This document shows positions 18,017 through 26,006 of a DNA stretch of 51,449 nucleotides, piece after piece. The DNA lies in the NCBI GenBank assembly GCA_021733795.1, contig JAIPKB010000016.1:1-51449 (forward strand). Direction: 5' to 3'. The notes under the pieces were generated by a model. That model was not told the origin of the DNA and made no database searches. It was given only the letters and a program-made list of their open reading frames with translations. The translations under genes and the position numbers were made by a program. Within the stretch, counting starts at the first letter, position 1, and each line of letters opens with the position of its first letter. The stretch is from Akkermansiaceae bacterium. Lineage in GTDB: Bacteria > Verrucomicrobiota > Verrucomicrobiia > Verrucomicrobiales > Akkermansiaceae.

Positions 18017-18098
18017 ACCACTGATACACTGAGGACCACTGAGGGCACTGATTTTCATTATGTTCAGTGTTTTCAGGGGTCATCAGTGTGTCAGTGGT
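18017..18098. repeat. 82-bp imperfect palindrome between divergent cls and cbpA
   Basis: The outer arms ACCACTGATACACTGA (18017-18032) and TCAGTGTGTCAGTGGT (18083-18098) pair along 16 positions with one G-U type mismatch. Inner segments (GCACTGA with TTCAGTG) can pair again around an AT-rich loop near TTTTCATTATG. It is intergenic, between divergent genes, so it is unlikely to be a simple terminator; a MITE- or REP-like element is possible. Confidence 0.8.
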
Positions 18099-18200
18099 AA
18101 AATCTTATCGGAGAGGACCCAAATCCCACCTACCGGTTGACCCCTGTCGGGGCCGTGCAAAAATCCGCCCTGACCAGCGGCCGAGGCTGTCGGCCGGGGC

Positions 18201-18229
18201 TTGACAGGATGGAGAGTTTGCGGTCTGCT
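18201..18229 (+). promoter_or_regulatory. Candidate cbpA-cbpM promoter
   Basis: A perfect TTGACA (18201-18206) is followed after 17 bases by TCTGCT (18224-18229), and the ATG follows after 11 bases. I see no CIRCE operator (TTAGCACTC inverted repeat). Confidence 0.45.
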
Positions 18230-18240
18230 CACACCGCATC

Positions 18241-19221
18241 ATGGCTGCCCAATTCAAAGACTACTACGCCACGCTCGGAGTTTCCCGCGACGCCAGTCAC
18301 GACGTAATCAGGAAGGCGTTTCGCAACCTCGCCCGCAAATACCATCCGGACGTGGCCCAGAACAAGTCCACCGCCGAGGAGAAATTCAAGGAGATCAACG
18401 AGGCGTACGAGGTGCTGGGCGATCCCGAGAAACGCGGAAAATATGACCGCCTCGGTGCCCATTGGAACGAAGAGCAAGGTGCCGGTCACGGGGCTGCGGC
18501 CGGCCCGGGTGGCGGCCCCGGCCAGGAGTTCCACTTCGGCGGCACGGGCTTCAGCGATTTCTTCGAGCAGTATTTCAGTGGCGGCACCCGCTTCGGGTTC
18601 CCCCCGGATGAACGAGGTGGTTTCGCGCATGCAGGCCCCCAGCAAGCGTCCGCTCGCGCCAGGCGGGGCGGCGACGTCGAAGGCGATATCCTGGTCACCT
18701 TGGACGAGGTCATGCATGGCACCCTGCGGTCCATTTCCATGCAGATCGTCAACCGCCAACAAGGCGAGACCGCCACCCAGACCTTCCAAGTCAGGATTCC
18801 GCCGGGGGCTACCGACGGGCGTCGCATCCGCGTTCCGGGCCACGGCGAACCCGGTCACGGCGGCGCGCCGGCCGGAGACCTCTTCCTGCGCGTGCGCCAT
18901 GCGGCCCATCCGGATTTCAGCAGCGAGCGGGCGGATCTCTATCATGATCTCGACATCGCCCCGTGGGAGGCCGTGCTCGGCGCGGAAGTCGCCGTGCCCT
19001 CGTTAGACGGAACCATCAAGTTGCGGATTCCCGCCGGGGCGGAGAACGGCCAGCAGCTCCGCGTGCGGGGACGCGGCCTGCCCAAAGACAGCACGGGAGA
19101 GAGGGGAGATTTTTTCGTCGTGCTCAACGTGCTGCTGCCCACAGCACCCGGCAGCGCCGAACGTGCGTTGTGGGAGCAACTCCGTGACACTTCCACCTTC
19201 CGCCCGCGCCCGAACCGCTGA
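18241..19221 (+). CDS. cbpA: CbpA-type DnaJ co-chaperone
   Basis: The 326-residue protein has an N-terminal J domain (DYYATLGVSRDAS, HPD at residues 35-37, INEAYEVLGDPEKR). A Gly/Phe-rich linker follows, then the DnaJ C-terminal substrate-binding domains (GGDVEGDILVTLDEVMHG; RIPPGATDGRRIRVPGHGEPG). The cysteine-rich zinc finger of DnaJ proper is absent, which defines the CbpA/DjlA-like type. It stimulates the ATPase of DnaK; E. coli CbpA also binds curved DNA. The next gene, 17 bases downstream, encodes its specific modulator CbpM, supporting the assignment. Confidence 0.92.
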   Translation: MAAQFKDYYATLGVSRDASHDVIRKAFRNLARKYHPDVAQNKSTAEEKFKEINEAYEVLGDPEKRGKYDRLGAHWNEEQGAGHGAAAGPGGGPGQEFHFGGTGFSDFFEQYFSGGTRFGFPPDERGGFAHAGPQQASARARRGGDVEGDILVTLDEVMHGTLRSISMQIVNRQQGETATQTFQVRIPPGATDGRRIRVPGHGEPGHGGAPAGDLFLRVRHAAHPDFSSERADLYHDLDIAPWEAVLGAEVAVPSLDGTIKLRIPAGAENGQQLRVRGRGLPKDSTGERGDFFVVLNVLLPTAPGSAERALWEQLRDTSTFRPRPNR

Positions 19222-19238
19222 CTCACCCTGAACTGACC

Positions 19239-19571
19239 ATGAACTCCGATCCATCCCACCACACCCAGGATTTCCCGGATTCCGATGGGGAAACCGACGT
19301 TTGCTACTCCCTCGAAGTCATCGCCGAACTCGCCGGTGTCAACACCCAGACCGTCATCCAATACCAGGAGCGGGGGTTTCTCCGCCCATGCTTCCGCGAT
19401 GACGGGGATTCGGCGGTGTTTGACATCGAGTGCTTGCGCCAACTCCGCCGCATCGAGCACCTGCGCACCACCTGCGGCGTGAACGACGCCGGCCTGGCGC
19501 TCGTCCTCAACCTCCTGCACGAAGTAGAGTGTCTCCGCCAGGAACGACGCCAGATGCTGCGTTTCCCGTGA
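19239..19571 (+). CDS. cbpM: CbpM chaperone modulator
   Basis: The 110-residue product has a MerR-like helix-turn-helix (YSLEVIAELAGVNTQTVIQYQERGFLRP) followed by a helical segment (LRQLRRIEHLRTTCGVNDAGLALVLNLL). This is the fold of CbpM, which binds the J domain of CbpA and inhibits both its co-chaperone and DNA-binding activities. It starts 17 bases after cbpA and is surely co-transcribed. A 30-residue acidic N-terminal extension precedes the conserved part. Confidence 0.88.
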   Translation: MNSDPSHHTQDFPDSDGETDVCYSLEVIAELAGVNTQTVIQYQERGFLRPCFRDDGDSAVFDIECLRQLRRIEHLRTTCGVNDAGLALVLNLLHEVECLRQERRQMLRFP

Positions 19572-19596
19572 TCAGGAGCGGAATCGCAAGGCATCG

Positions 19597-19872
19597 GTGC
19601 AGGGGGATCCGCTGGCCATCGGCAATCTGGGCATGCTGTATGTGCGTGGAGACGGTGTTAAGGAAAACAAGGTCGCGGGCGTGGCGCTGCTCCTGGTATC
19701 CGCCACCCGGGATACTTCACCCGAAAATTTCGCCAGACGGAATATTTCAGCCACTCGCGGCTTGACGGCGGCGATGGTCACCGAAGCCCAAACACTCTCC
19801 GATGAATTGACTCGTGCGAAGAACCTGCTGGTACCGCTCGATCAGTACTTGAAGAAAGCAGAGAAGAAATAG
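19597..19872 (+). pseudogene. 5'-truncated Sel1-repeat protein fragment
   Basis: A reading frame immediately after cbpM contains one Sel1-like repeat (GDPLAIGNLGMLYVRGDGV) and a helical tail ending LVPLDQYLKKAEKK. Sel1 proteins normally hold many repeats and a signal peptide; none is present upstream because cbpM occupies that DNA. The frame is open back through position 19561. I read it as the 3' end of a decayed gene, although a short translated protein from GTG 19597 is possible. Confidence 0.5.
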
Positions 19873-19951
19873 CCCATCGCAAGGCGTTCCCACCAACAGA
19901 AACGCTCCTGTCTCCGGTGCCGGGCGATTCCGCAAAGCCGAATGGCTCCGC

Positions 19952-19974
19952 GCTTGATTTCTCACGAATCAAGC
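19952..19974 (+). terminator. Hairpin after the Sel1 remnant, possible terminator
   Basis: GCTTGATT-TCTCACG-AATCAAGC forms a perfect 8-bp stem with a 7-base loop, about 80 bases after the last plus-strand stop. A second small hairpin CCGCC-TTTC-GGCGG follows at 19989-20002. There is no T-run, so intrinsic termination is uncertain. Confidence 0.4.
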
Positions 19975-20069
19975 TCTCCCCATTCGCACCGCCTTTCGGC
20001 GGACAAATCGGCGGACCGAGGCCGGATCCGCCCTACCTTTGAGGAAATTGAACTTGCTTGGCTGTTCTT

Positions 20070-20099
20070 CCTATTCCCGCTGCTTTCTGTCAATGCCGA
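20070..20099. repeat. 30-bp dispersed repeat, copy 2
   Basis: Matches 17779-17808 with one base difference. Here no minus-strand gene follows it, so it looks like an orphan copy. Confidence 0.85.
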
Positions 20100-20116
20100 A
20101 TGAGCGGCCCTGGTGT

Positions 20117-21070
20117 CTAACGGATCTTCATTCCTGTCGTAGCGAATCCGGGGTTATCGGGTCTCAGGGAGTGCACGCTGTCGAGTTTGGCGGAGGTCTG
20201 TTGCCTGCCGGTTTCGGTGAAACCAACAATCCGATCCACCACGCCCTGAGCCAGTCCGGCATACAAAAGATCGACGGGCAAGTGGATCAACCTGGCGCCA
20301 AGCCTGCCAATCGAGCCCGCCGCCATATCACTGCCGCAGTGGGGACTTGCGAGATAGGCCACCCGCTGAATGTCGGGGTTCGATTTGAACACCAATAGCC
20401 GGCGGAGGACGTCCTGCGCCTTCCGATCGACATTGAGCTGGTCAAGCGGGCGGTCGCACAACAACTTGACCATGGCGTCGCCACTGTCACGAATCTGAAG
20501 GTCGCTTAGGTTTCCACCCATGCTGTGGCACACGATCACCATGCGTTTCATGTTGGCGCCACCCTGCGAGCCGTAGGCTTTGCGGAACCCTGCGCCCCGC
20601 CTCGCGGGTTTCATGAGTCTTCATCAAATCGCGCAACGCCAGTCTGGCCCGGCCTCCCTCGCTGAAACTCACGCAGGCATTGACCGGTAGGGCGTAGCCA
20701 ATCGCGCTAACAAACGAGTCGTCGTCACCATGCCCGCCTTTCGGGTGATGGCCGATCATGGCTCCCCCACCCCGTCCTGACGCCTGCGGACAAGCTTCAC
20801 ATTCTTCATAAGCATCCGGTCCGCCGGCACCAGGGAGTCGAAAAACCTCGGATCAACCGCGCCCACTCCGCCCGTATCCAGCTCAAAACGATAACTCTGC
20901 AACGGCCCGTCGAAACGGGCGACCTTGGACCAATCATGCCCCTCGCGGAACAAGAGGTGAGTCAGCGACGCGCAAGCATCGTTATCGACCAGCCGCAACC
21001 GCCGGTTCCCGAATCCTGCCTCGGAGCGAAACGCCGTTGGCCGGGAAAGGCGGGCGGCATCGAGATAACA
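20117..21070 (-). pseudogene. Frameshifted alpha/beta-hydrolase (lipase/PGAP1-like) remnant
   Basis: Three consecutive frames read as one protein. The first (about 21070-20756) gives RLRLVDNDACASLTHLLFR, FDGPLQSYRFELDTGGVGAVD and LVRRRQDGVGEP. It then breaks at an ATGA into MIGHHPKGGHGDDDSFVSAIGYALPVNACVSFS. A second break occurs near 20610, after which comes the nucleophile region VIVCHSMGGNLSDLQ (CHSMGG in place of GHSMGG) and YLASPHCGSDMA. The protein stops early after LRPDNPGFATTGMKIR, without the catalytic His region. Two frameshifts plus truncation at both ends make it non-functional. Family identity rests on the nucleophile elbow and the SPHCGS motif. Confidence 0.6.
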
Positions 21071-21099
21071 TCCTGTGGCTGCCTGCGGTGCGCTGGCCT

Positions 21100-21366
21100 G
21101 ATGGCTTGGGGTTCGTCGGTGGCTCTGAGGACGGGAAGCACCAGGATGATCTCCTGTTTGAGCGGATAGAATCCCGAACGATCCCGGGCCTCGACACAAA
21201 GCTTTCGGGACAGTTGGCTGACCCCAAGCTGGTCCAGCCACGCTTCCACTTCATCAGGCTGAGGGCCCTGCAGATCAATCCAAATTCTCGCCTCGGTGCG
21301 ATGACACGCCGCCGCGGCATCTTCAGAAGCAAGCGGTCTCAGCCGCAGCGTATCATCGATTTCGTA
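21100..21366 (-). pseudogene. Fragment of a CorA/ZntB-type metal transporter
   Basis: An open stretch without a start codon reads LRPLASEDAAAAC, ARIWIDLQGPQPDEVEAWLDQLG, EARDRSGFYPLKQEIILVLPVL. This matches the N-terminal cytoplasmic domain of CorA-family divalent-cation transporters. Both the N-terminus and all the membrane segments (GMN motif) are missing. It runs into the hydrolase remnant at about 21070, so it is a junk junction of two decayed genes. Confidence 0.5.
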
Positions 21367-21391
21367 TCAGGTGGCGATCATGAGGGCACGT

Positions 21392-22918
21392 TCATTTCAC
21401 CAACTCGATCTCACCTGGACGCCAGCTTTGGTCGATCCAGGCTTGTTCGGGTCCATAGATGCGCAGGGCGATGAACCAGCTCTTTCCGGGGATGGTCTGG
21501 AGCCAGTTGCCCTCTTTCCCTTCAGGCGCTTTCGGCGAGAAGTAGATGTCCATCGATCCGTCCGCGTTGGTCTTGATCCCTTTGTCCTGACTACCCTTGG
21601 TAGGGTAGGGCTGATCGGTCTGGAGCTGCGAGCGGGTTTGGGTGTCATACATGGTGATCGCCCAGAAATCCTTGGCGGGCGGGTTCGGCGGAATGTGGAG
21701 TTTGTAGGTCTTGGAGCCATCCAGAACCTTGCCCTCGGAATCGAGCATTCCCATCGAGTAGTCCGATCCTTTGCCGGCCACGGTCATCGCCATTGCTGGA
21801 GACACACAGATGTAGCCGAAGTGGAACAGGGCGCGTGGGTCGAGGCGATAGGCACCGTTGCGTGTGAAGGTGGTGTCCTTGTCCGCATAGGCCGTTATCC
21901 AGGCATCACTGCCCTTGTAGGTCAGGTTGCCGGGATCACGCGGGAAGTAGCTGATGGCGCGGGCGGCGGCGTTAGCAATCGCGGCGGCGTCCGTCAGGAT
22001 CTTCTTCATGCGGGCATCCGGAGCGAAGGGCTTGCCCTTTTCGATCCCGATCGCTGCCATCATGCCTCTGGCCTCCGGTCCGAGATACGACTCGGGTTCG
22101 GTCTGCATCAGTCCATGCAGTTTTTCAAACGCGCTGTAATCATTCGGAAGGATCACGTGCATGTCCTTGCCGGTTACGTTGATAAATTCGGTGGCCGGTG
22201 GGGCACCTGCGGTTGACAGCGGGTAGACTTTCAGCGTGCTGCGGATGTTTTTCGATGCGGCTGGGACGGCTTTTTCGATGGGCATGCTCTTGTCGAGATA
22301 GCCGCGCATGAACACCCAGACTCCACTGGTTTTTGACGGGACAACGAAGTAGCCATCGGGGACGTCCCCTTTGTAACCGGGAGGAAGAACGAGATACTTG
22401 CCGCCCTTGCCCTTGTCGGGGCCTGCGACACCGAGGTCGACCATGTACTTGAAAGCCATGTCGTCGAGGATGCCGAGCATTCCCTGCGGCAGGTCGATCA
22501 CGGTCGGACCGTCTTTGAGCAGGTCAAGGAAGCCGACCGCATACATGGTCGATGTGTTTCCTGTTAGCAGAATGGACTTGGAGTCCATCAGATTGTCCCA
22601 GATACAGATCTTATGGCAGGCGTCCGCGCCCATTGCTTTCTGCCCTTCGCGCAGGGCGTTGACAGAGAGGGCGGGGATCGAGTTGAGATAGACGTTCACG
22701 GCCCGCGAGGTGTCGAGGTAGTCGTAAACATTTTTTACGGTCTTCGGCGACGGAACCCCGTCGAAGTAGTCGAGAGTCCCGATGGAGGTTTCCTCGGAAT
22801 CCGGAGCTGTGTATGCCTTAGGTATCTCGGAGGTCATTTTCATCTTGGGCGGTTCGGCCCAGGCGTGGGTGGCCAACGCGGTGGCGATGGCCGTGGTGAT
22901 CAGGTGTTTTGTTTTCAT
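21392..22918 (-). CDS. Secreted DUF1254/DUF1214 protein, paralogue 4 (operon end)
   Basis: The 508-residue protein starts at ATG 22918 with a clear Sec signal (MKTKHLITTAIATALATHAWA). An N-terminal DUF1254 region follows (YDYLDTSRAVNVYLNSIPAL). The family block KGKGGKYLVLPPGYKGDVPD lies at about 159-178, then FAPDARMKKILTDAA, then a C-terminal DUF1214 domain (ITMYDTQTRSQLQTDQPYP; ADGSMDIYFSPKAPEGK; WFIALRIYGPEQAWID). The reaction of this family is not established as far as I know. It is the last of four paralogues in the operon and closest to the gene at 22994, sharing the signal peptide almost exactly, so it is probably a recent duplication. Confidence 0.9.
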   Translation of the reverse strand: MKTKHLITTAIATALATHAWAEPPKMKMTSEIPKAYTAPDSEETSIGTLDYFDGVPSPKTVKNVYDYLDTSRAVNVYLNSIPALSVNALREGQKAMGADACHKICIWDNLMDSKSILLTGNTSTMYAVGFLDLLKDGPTVIDLPQGMLGILDDMAFKYMVDLGVAGPDKGKGGKYLVLPPGYKGDVPDGYFVVPSKTSGVWVFMRGYLDKSMPIEKAVPAASKNIRSTLKVYPLSTAGAPPATEFINVTGKDMHVILPNDYSAFEKLHGLMQTEPESYLGPEARGMMAAIGIEKGKPFAPDARMKKILTDAAAIANAAARAISYFPRDPGNLTYKGSDAWITAYADKDTTFTRNGAYRLDPRALFHFGYICVSPAMAMTVAGKGSDYSMGMLDSEGKVLDGSKTYKLHIPPNPPAKDFWAITMYDTQTRSQLQTDQPYPTKGSQDKGIKTNADGSMDIYFSPKAPEGKEGNWLQTIPGKSWFIALRIYGPEQAWIDQSWRPGEIELVK

Positions 22919-22993
22919 GAGATTCGATCGATTGAGGGCTAAATGGCGGCGGCAGAATTCCTGCCGCCGCCGCTTGTGATTCGAGTGACGCAA

Positions 22994-24523
22994 TTACTTC
23001 ACGAGTTCGAGCTCGCTCGGACGCCAGGTCTTGTCGAGCCAGGGCTCAAGCGGGCCGTACATCCGCAGGAGGATGAACCAGCTCTTTTCCGGAACGGTCT
23101 GGATCCAGGTGCTCTCCTTGCCCTTCGGGGCCTTGGGAGCAAAGTAGATGTCATACGAGCCATCCGCATTCGGCTTCAACTCGCCGCTGAGGCTGTTGAC
23201 GCCCGCGAAGGGTTGATCGGTCTGCAGCATGGAACGGTGCTGCGTGTCGTAGATGGTCACGGACCAGTTGTCCTTGGCCGGCACGTTGGGCGGCAGATGC
23301 AGCTTGTAGGTCTTGGCACCGTCGAGTGGCTGGTGTTTCGAGTCCATTCCGACAATGCCGTAGTCCGACCCGACCCCCGGTTTGATTCCTGCCATGGCCG
23401 GAGTCACACACACCGCGTTGAAGTGCATCCAGAGGCGGGCATCGATCCGACGAATCCCGTCTTTCAGGAAGAAGCAGTCCTTGTCGGGAAAGGCCATCAC
23501 CCATTCGCTGTCGGTCTCCGGATAGTAACGATGACCCGGATCACGCGGATAGACGGTGTTGGCACGGGCATAGCCGCTTCCGATCGCCACCGCTTCGGTG
23601 AGCAGTTTCTTCATGCGGGCATCGGGTGCAAAGGGCTTGCCCTTCTGAATGCCGATGCCGGCCATCAGGCCGCGGGTTTCGGGTCCGATGAAGGAGATCG
23701 GCTCCTTCTGGATGATCTCATTGAGCCGCTCAAAGTAGCTGAAGTCATTCGGCGGGACCGTGTTGTAGTGGACCCCCGACATGTTTTTGAACTCCATCTT
23801 CGGAGGGTTTTCCTTCTTCGCCAGCGGATAGACCTTCAGGTTGGCCTTGACGTTGTCGGCGGCCTTCTTGACGTCCGTCGGGTTGGTCACGCTGCCGCGC
23901 ACGTAGCCCCGCAGGAAGTTCCAGACCACATAGCTCGTGGACTTGACGACAAAATAGCCTTCCGGCACATCGCCCTCGTATCCCGGAGGCAGTACCAGGT
24001 ACTTGCCGCCCTTGCCCTTGTCAGGTCCGGCCGCACCCATGTCGCTGAGGTAGCGCATGTCGCCGTCATCGAGGATTCCCAACACATCGGGCGGGACCTC
24101 GATCACGGTGGGACCGTCCTTGTCGAGATCGAGAAAGCCCCAGGTGTAGAGCGAGGTGTTGTTGTAGGTCAGCACCAGCGACTTGGAATCGCCCAGTTGT
24201 TCCCAAAGGACGATCTGGTTGGAATCGCCCATGCCCATATTTTTGCTGCCCTGAAGCAGGCTGTAGGTGGACACGGCGGGGATCATTTCAATGTAGACCT
24301 GCACCGCGCGGGCACGGTCCACATAATCGTAGAGCGCATCCTTGGTCCCGCCGATCGGAACTCCGTCGAAGTACTCCAGGGTGCCAATCGGTGTCTCCAC
24401 CTTGTCCGGGGTGATGACCGACTCCGGAATATCAGTGGTCATTTTCATCTTGGGCGGCTCCGCCCAGGCTTGAGTGGCCAGCGCAGTGGCGAGGGCCGTT
24501 GTGATTAGGTGTTTTGTTTTCAT
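22994..24523 (-). CDS. Secreted DUF1254/DUF1214 protein, paralogue 3
   Basis: The 509-residue protein has signal peptide MKTKHLITTALATALATQAWA, then DUF1254 (YDYVDRARAVQVYIEMIPAV), the KGKGGKYLVLPPGYEGDVPE block, FAPDARMKKLLTEA, and a C-terminal DUF1214 domain (VTIYDTQHRSMLQTDQPFAG; YDIYFAPKAPKGKESTWIQT). The first 21 residues are nearly identical to the downstream paralogue. Like the others it should be periplasmic or secreted. It lies 75 bases upstream of paralogue 4 and 61 bases downstream of the porin gene, all on the same strand. Confidence 0.9.
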   Translation of the reverse strand: MKTKHLITTALATALATQAWAEPPKMKMTTDIPESVITPDKVETPIGTLEYFDGVPIGGTKDALYDYVDRARAVQVYIEMIPAVSTYSLLQGSKNMGMGDSNQIVLWEQLGDSKSLVLTYNNTSLYTWGFLDLDKDGPTVIEVPPDVLGILDDGDMRYLSDMGAAGPDKGKGGKYLVLPPGYEGDVPEGYFVVKSTSYVVWNFLRGYVRGSVTNPTDVKKAADNVKANLKVYPLAKKENPPKMEFKNMSGVHYNTVPPNDFSYFERLNEIIQKEPISFIGPETRGLMAGIGIQKGKPFAPDARMKKLLTEAVAIGSGYARANTVYPRDPGHRYYPETDSEWVMAFPDKDCFFLKDGIRRIDARLWMHFNAVCVTPAMAGIKPGVGSDYGIVGMDSKHQPLDGAKTYKLHLPPNVPAKDNWSVTIYDTQHRSMLQTDQPFAGVNSLSGELKPNADGSYDIYFAPKAPKGKESTWIQTVPEKSWFILLRMYGPLEPWLDKTWRPSELELVK

Positions 24524-24584
24524 TGTTGTATTTTGTTTGTTCGAAAAAAAAGCGCGGCCCGAGGGAGATCGGACCGTTCGCCCC

Positions 24585-25934
24585 CTAGAACTGGATCTGC
24601 ATCGATGTTCCCAGAACGATGGCCGTGTCGGCGTCTGGCAGGGCCGACTCGATCACCTGGACGTCCAGGGTCAAGTGGGTGGCCGGAGTGAGCTCGATGT
24701 TGTAGAACGCCTCCAGAACGGAAGACGAGTCGGCAATCCCGACGGACTTCAGGAATCGGCCTTTCCGCAGCCTGTTGTAGCTGTAGGCGATCCCCATGGC
24801 GTCATTGTCGCGCCCGGAGATGAGCCCCTTGGCGTTGATGCCGCCGCTGATGCTGAGTTCCAACGGGTTAGTATCTTCGTCGGTGTACTGAACACGGGCG
24901 AAGACCCCCACCCCTTGCAAATCCTGCCGGCCATTGCCGGGGTCAAGGGCCGGATTCCCGCGATCCTCCACGTAAAGATACTGCCAGAATTCCGCGGATG
25001 CGAACCAGGTATCATCCTTCGTGGTCGGGACCAGTTGTCCTTCATCGATATTGAACCGACCATCGATCTCAGAGAAATCCCCGTCCCAACCATACCCCGG
25101 CATGATCGTGTAACCGCCCGGCAGGTCACCGAGTTGGTATTGGCCGGTGATGGAGAGCATCGCAAAGAGACCATCGTCGAGATCACCGAACCCGGAGCGG
25201 TTGGAGGTATCGGTGCTGGTGGCCACCATGCCGGTGATCGTCAGGTTGGGATTGGGCATCACCACCGCACTCGCCCCCAGAACGCTATAGGGAATGATCA
25301 GTGCCGGAGACACGGGCATGTTCAGGTTCTGATTCCACCACTGGCTTCTGCCCCGGCCACCCGCGAATTCGTTGGAGGAGTCTGAGGTGTCGTATTTGCC
25401 GAAACTCAAGGCAAAGTTCTCGCTGAAAAACTGCGTGTAGTTGATCACCGGGAGCCAGAGGGCGACATCGTCATCAAAGGACGAGGTGGTCGGATGCCCC
25501 GCATCCGTGTTGACCGGCACGAGGGAACTGCTGATCCCGTTGACCGAGCGTCCGTACCGCGAGACGGCCCGCATCTGCAGCAGACCGCCGGGGATCAGGC
25601 CCATACGATCGAAATCCACATTGACGTTGTAGTCGATCGTCCCGCCATATTCGGAACCGGTGTCCAGCCCGCCATCCACCACGGACTGGAAATACTGGTT
25701 GTAGCTGATATCGAAAGTGAGCCCCTTCTCGGCCCACTCGGTCCGTTTGCCTCCGAAATCACCCAACACGTAAGCACGTTCGAGGAAGTCGCCGGAGTAG
25801 TCGGGCAGAGGCAGGATGCCGCTGCTCTTCTGCGCGGCTTCTTCGTCACCCGCAAGCGACGTCGAAGCGATCCCGCACAGGAGCAGCGTGGGCAGGGCAA
25901 GGGGTCTCATCAGATTCATGACCTTCAGTTTCAT
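24585..25934 (-). CDS. OprB-like outer-membrane carbohydrate porin
   Basis: The 449-residue product starts at ATG 25934 with signal peptide MKLKVMNLMRPLALPTLLLCGIASTSLAG. Alternating beta strands follow, and the chain ends in an aromatic residue (MQIQF), the outer-membrane assembly signal. Segments such as GLTFDISYNQYFQSVVDGG and LALSFGKYDTSDSSNEFAG type sequence, and ALEAFYNIELTPATHLTLDVQVI-like strands near the end, resemble OprB-type porins. It presumably imports the substrate of the operon. The substrate class is an inference from family and context. Confidence 0.78.
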   Translation of the reverse strand: MKLKVMNLMRPLALPTLLLCGIASTSLAGDEEAAQKSSGILPLPDYSGDFLERAYVLGDFGGKRTEWAEKGLTFDISYNQYFQSVVDGGLDTGSEYGGTIDYNVNVDFDRMGLIPGGLLQMRAVSRYGRSVNGISSSLVPVNTDAGHPTTSSFDDDVALWLPVINYTQFFSENFALSFGKYDTSDSSNEFAGGRGRSQWWNQNLNMPVSPALIIPYSVLGASAVVMPNPNLTITGMVATSTDTSNRSGFGDLDDGLFAMLSITGQYQLGDLPGGYTIMPGYGWDGDFSEIDGRFNIDEGQLVPTTKDDTWFASAEFWQYLYVEDRGNPALDPGNGRQDLQGVGVFARVQYTDEDTNPLELSISGGINAKGLISGRDNDAMGIAYSYNRLRKGRFLKSVGIADSSSVLEAFYNIELTPATHLTLDVQVIESALPDADTAIVLGTSMQIQF

Positions 25935-26006
25935 GGAGCAAATATCATCACTTCCGGCACGATCAGCCGAACCAGGTTTCGAACCCGGCCCGGCCTTCAC
26001 AGTTTG

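Noticed and set aside
23151..23504. Alternative minus-strand frame inside DUF1254 paralogue 3
   Set aside because: It overlaps completely with the well-supported paralogue and has no domain of its own.
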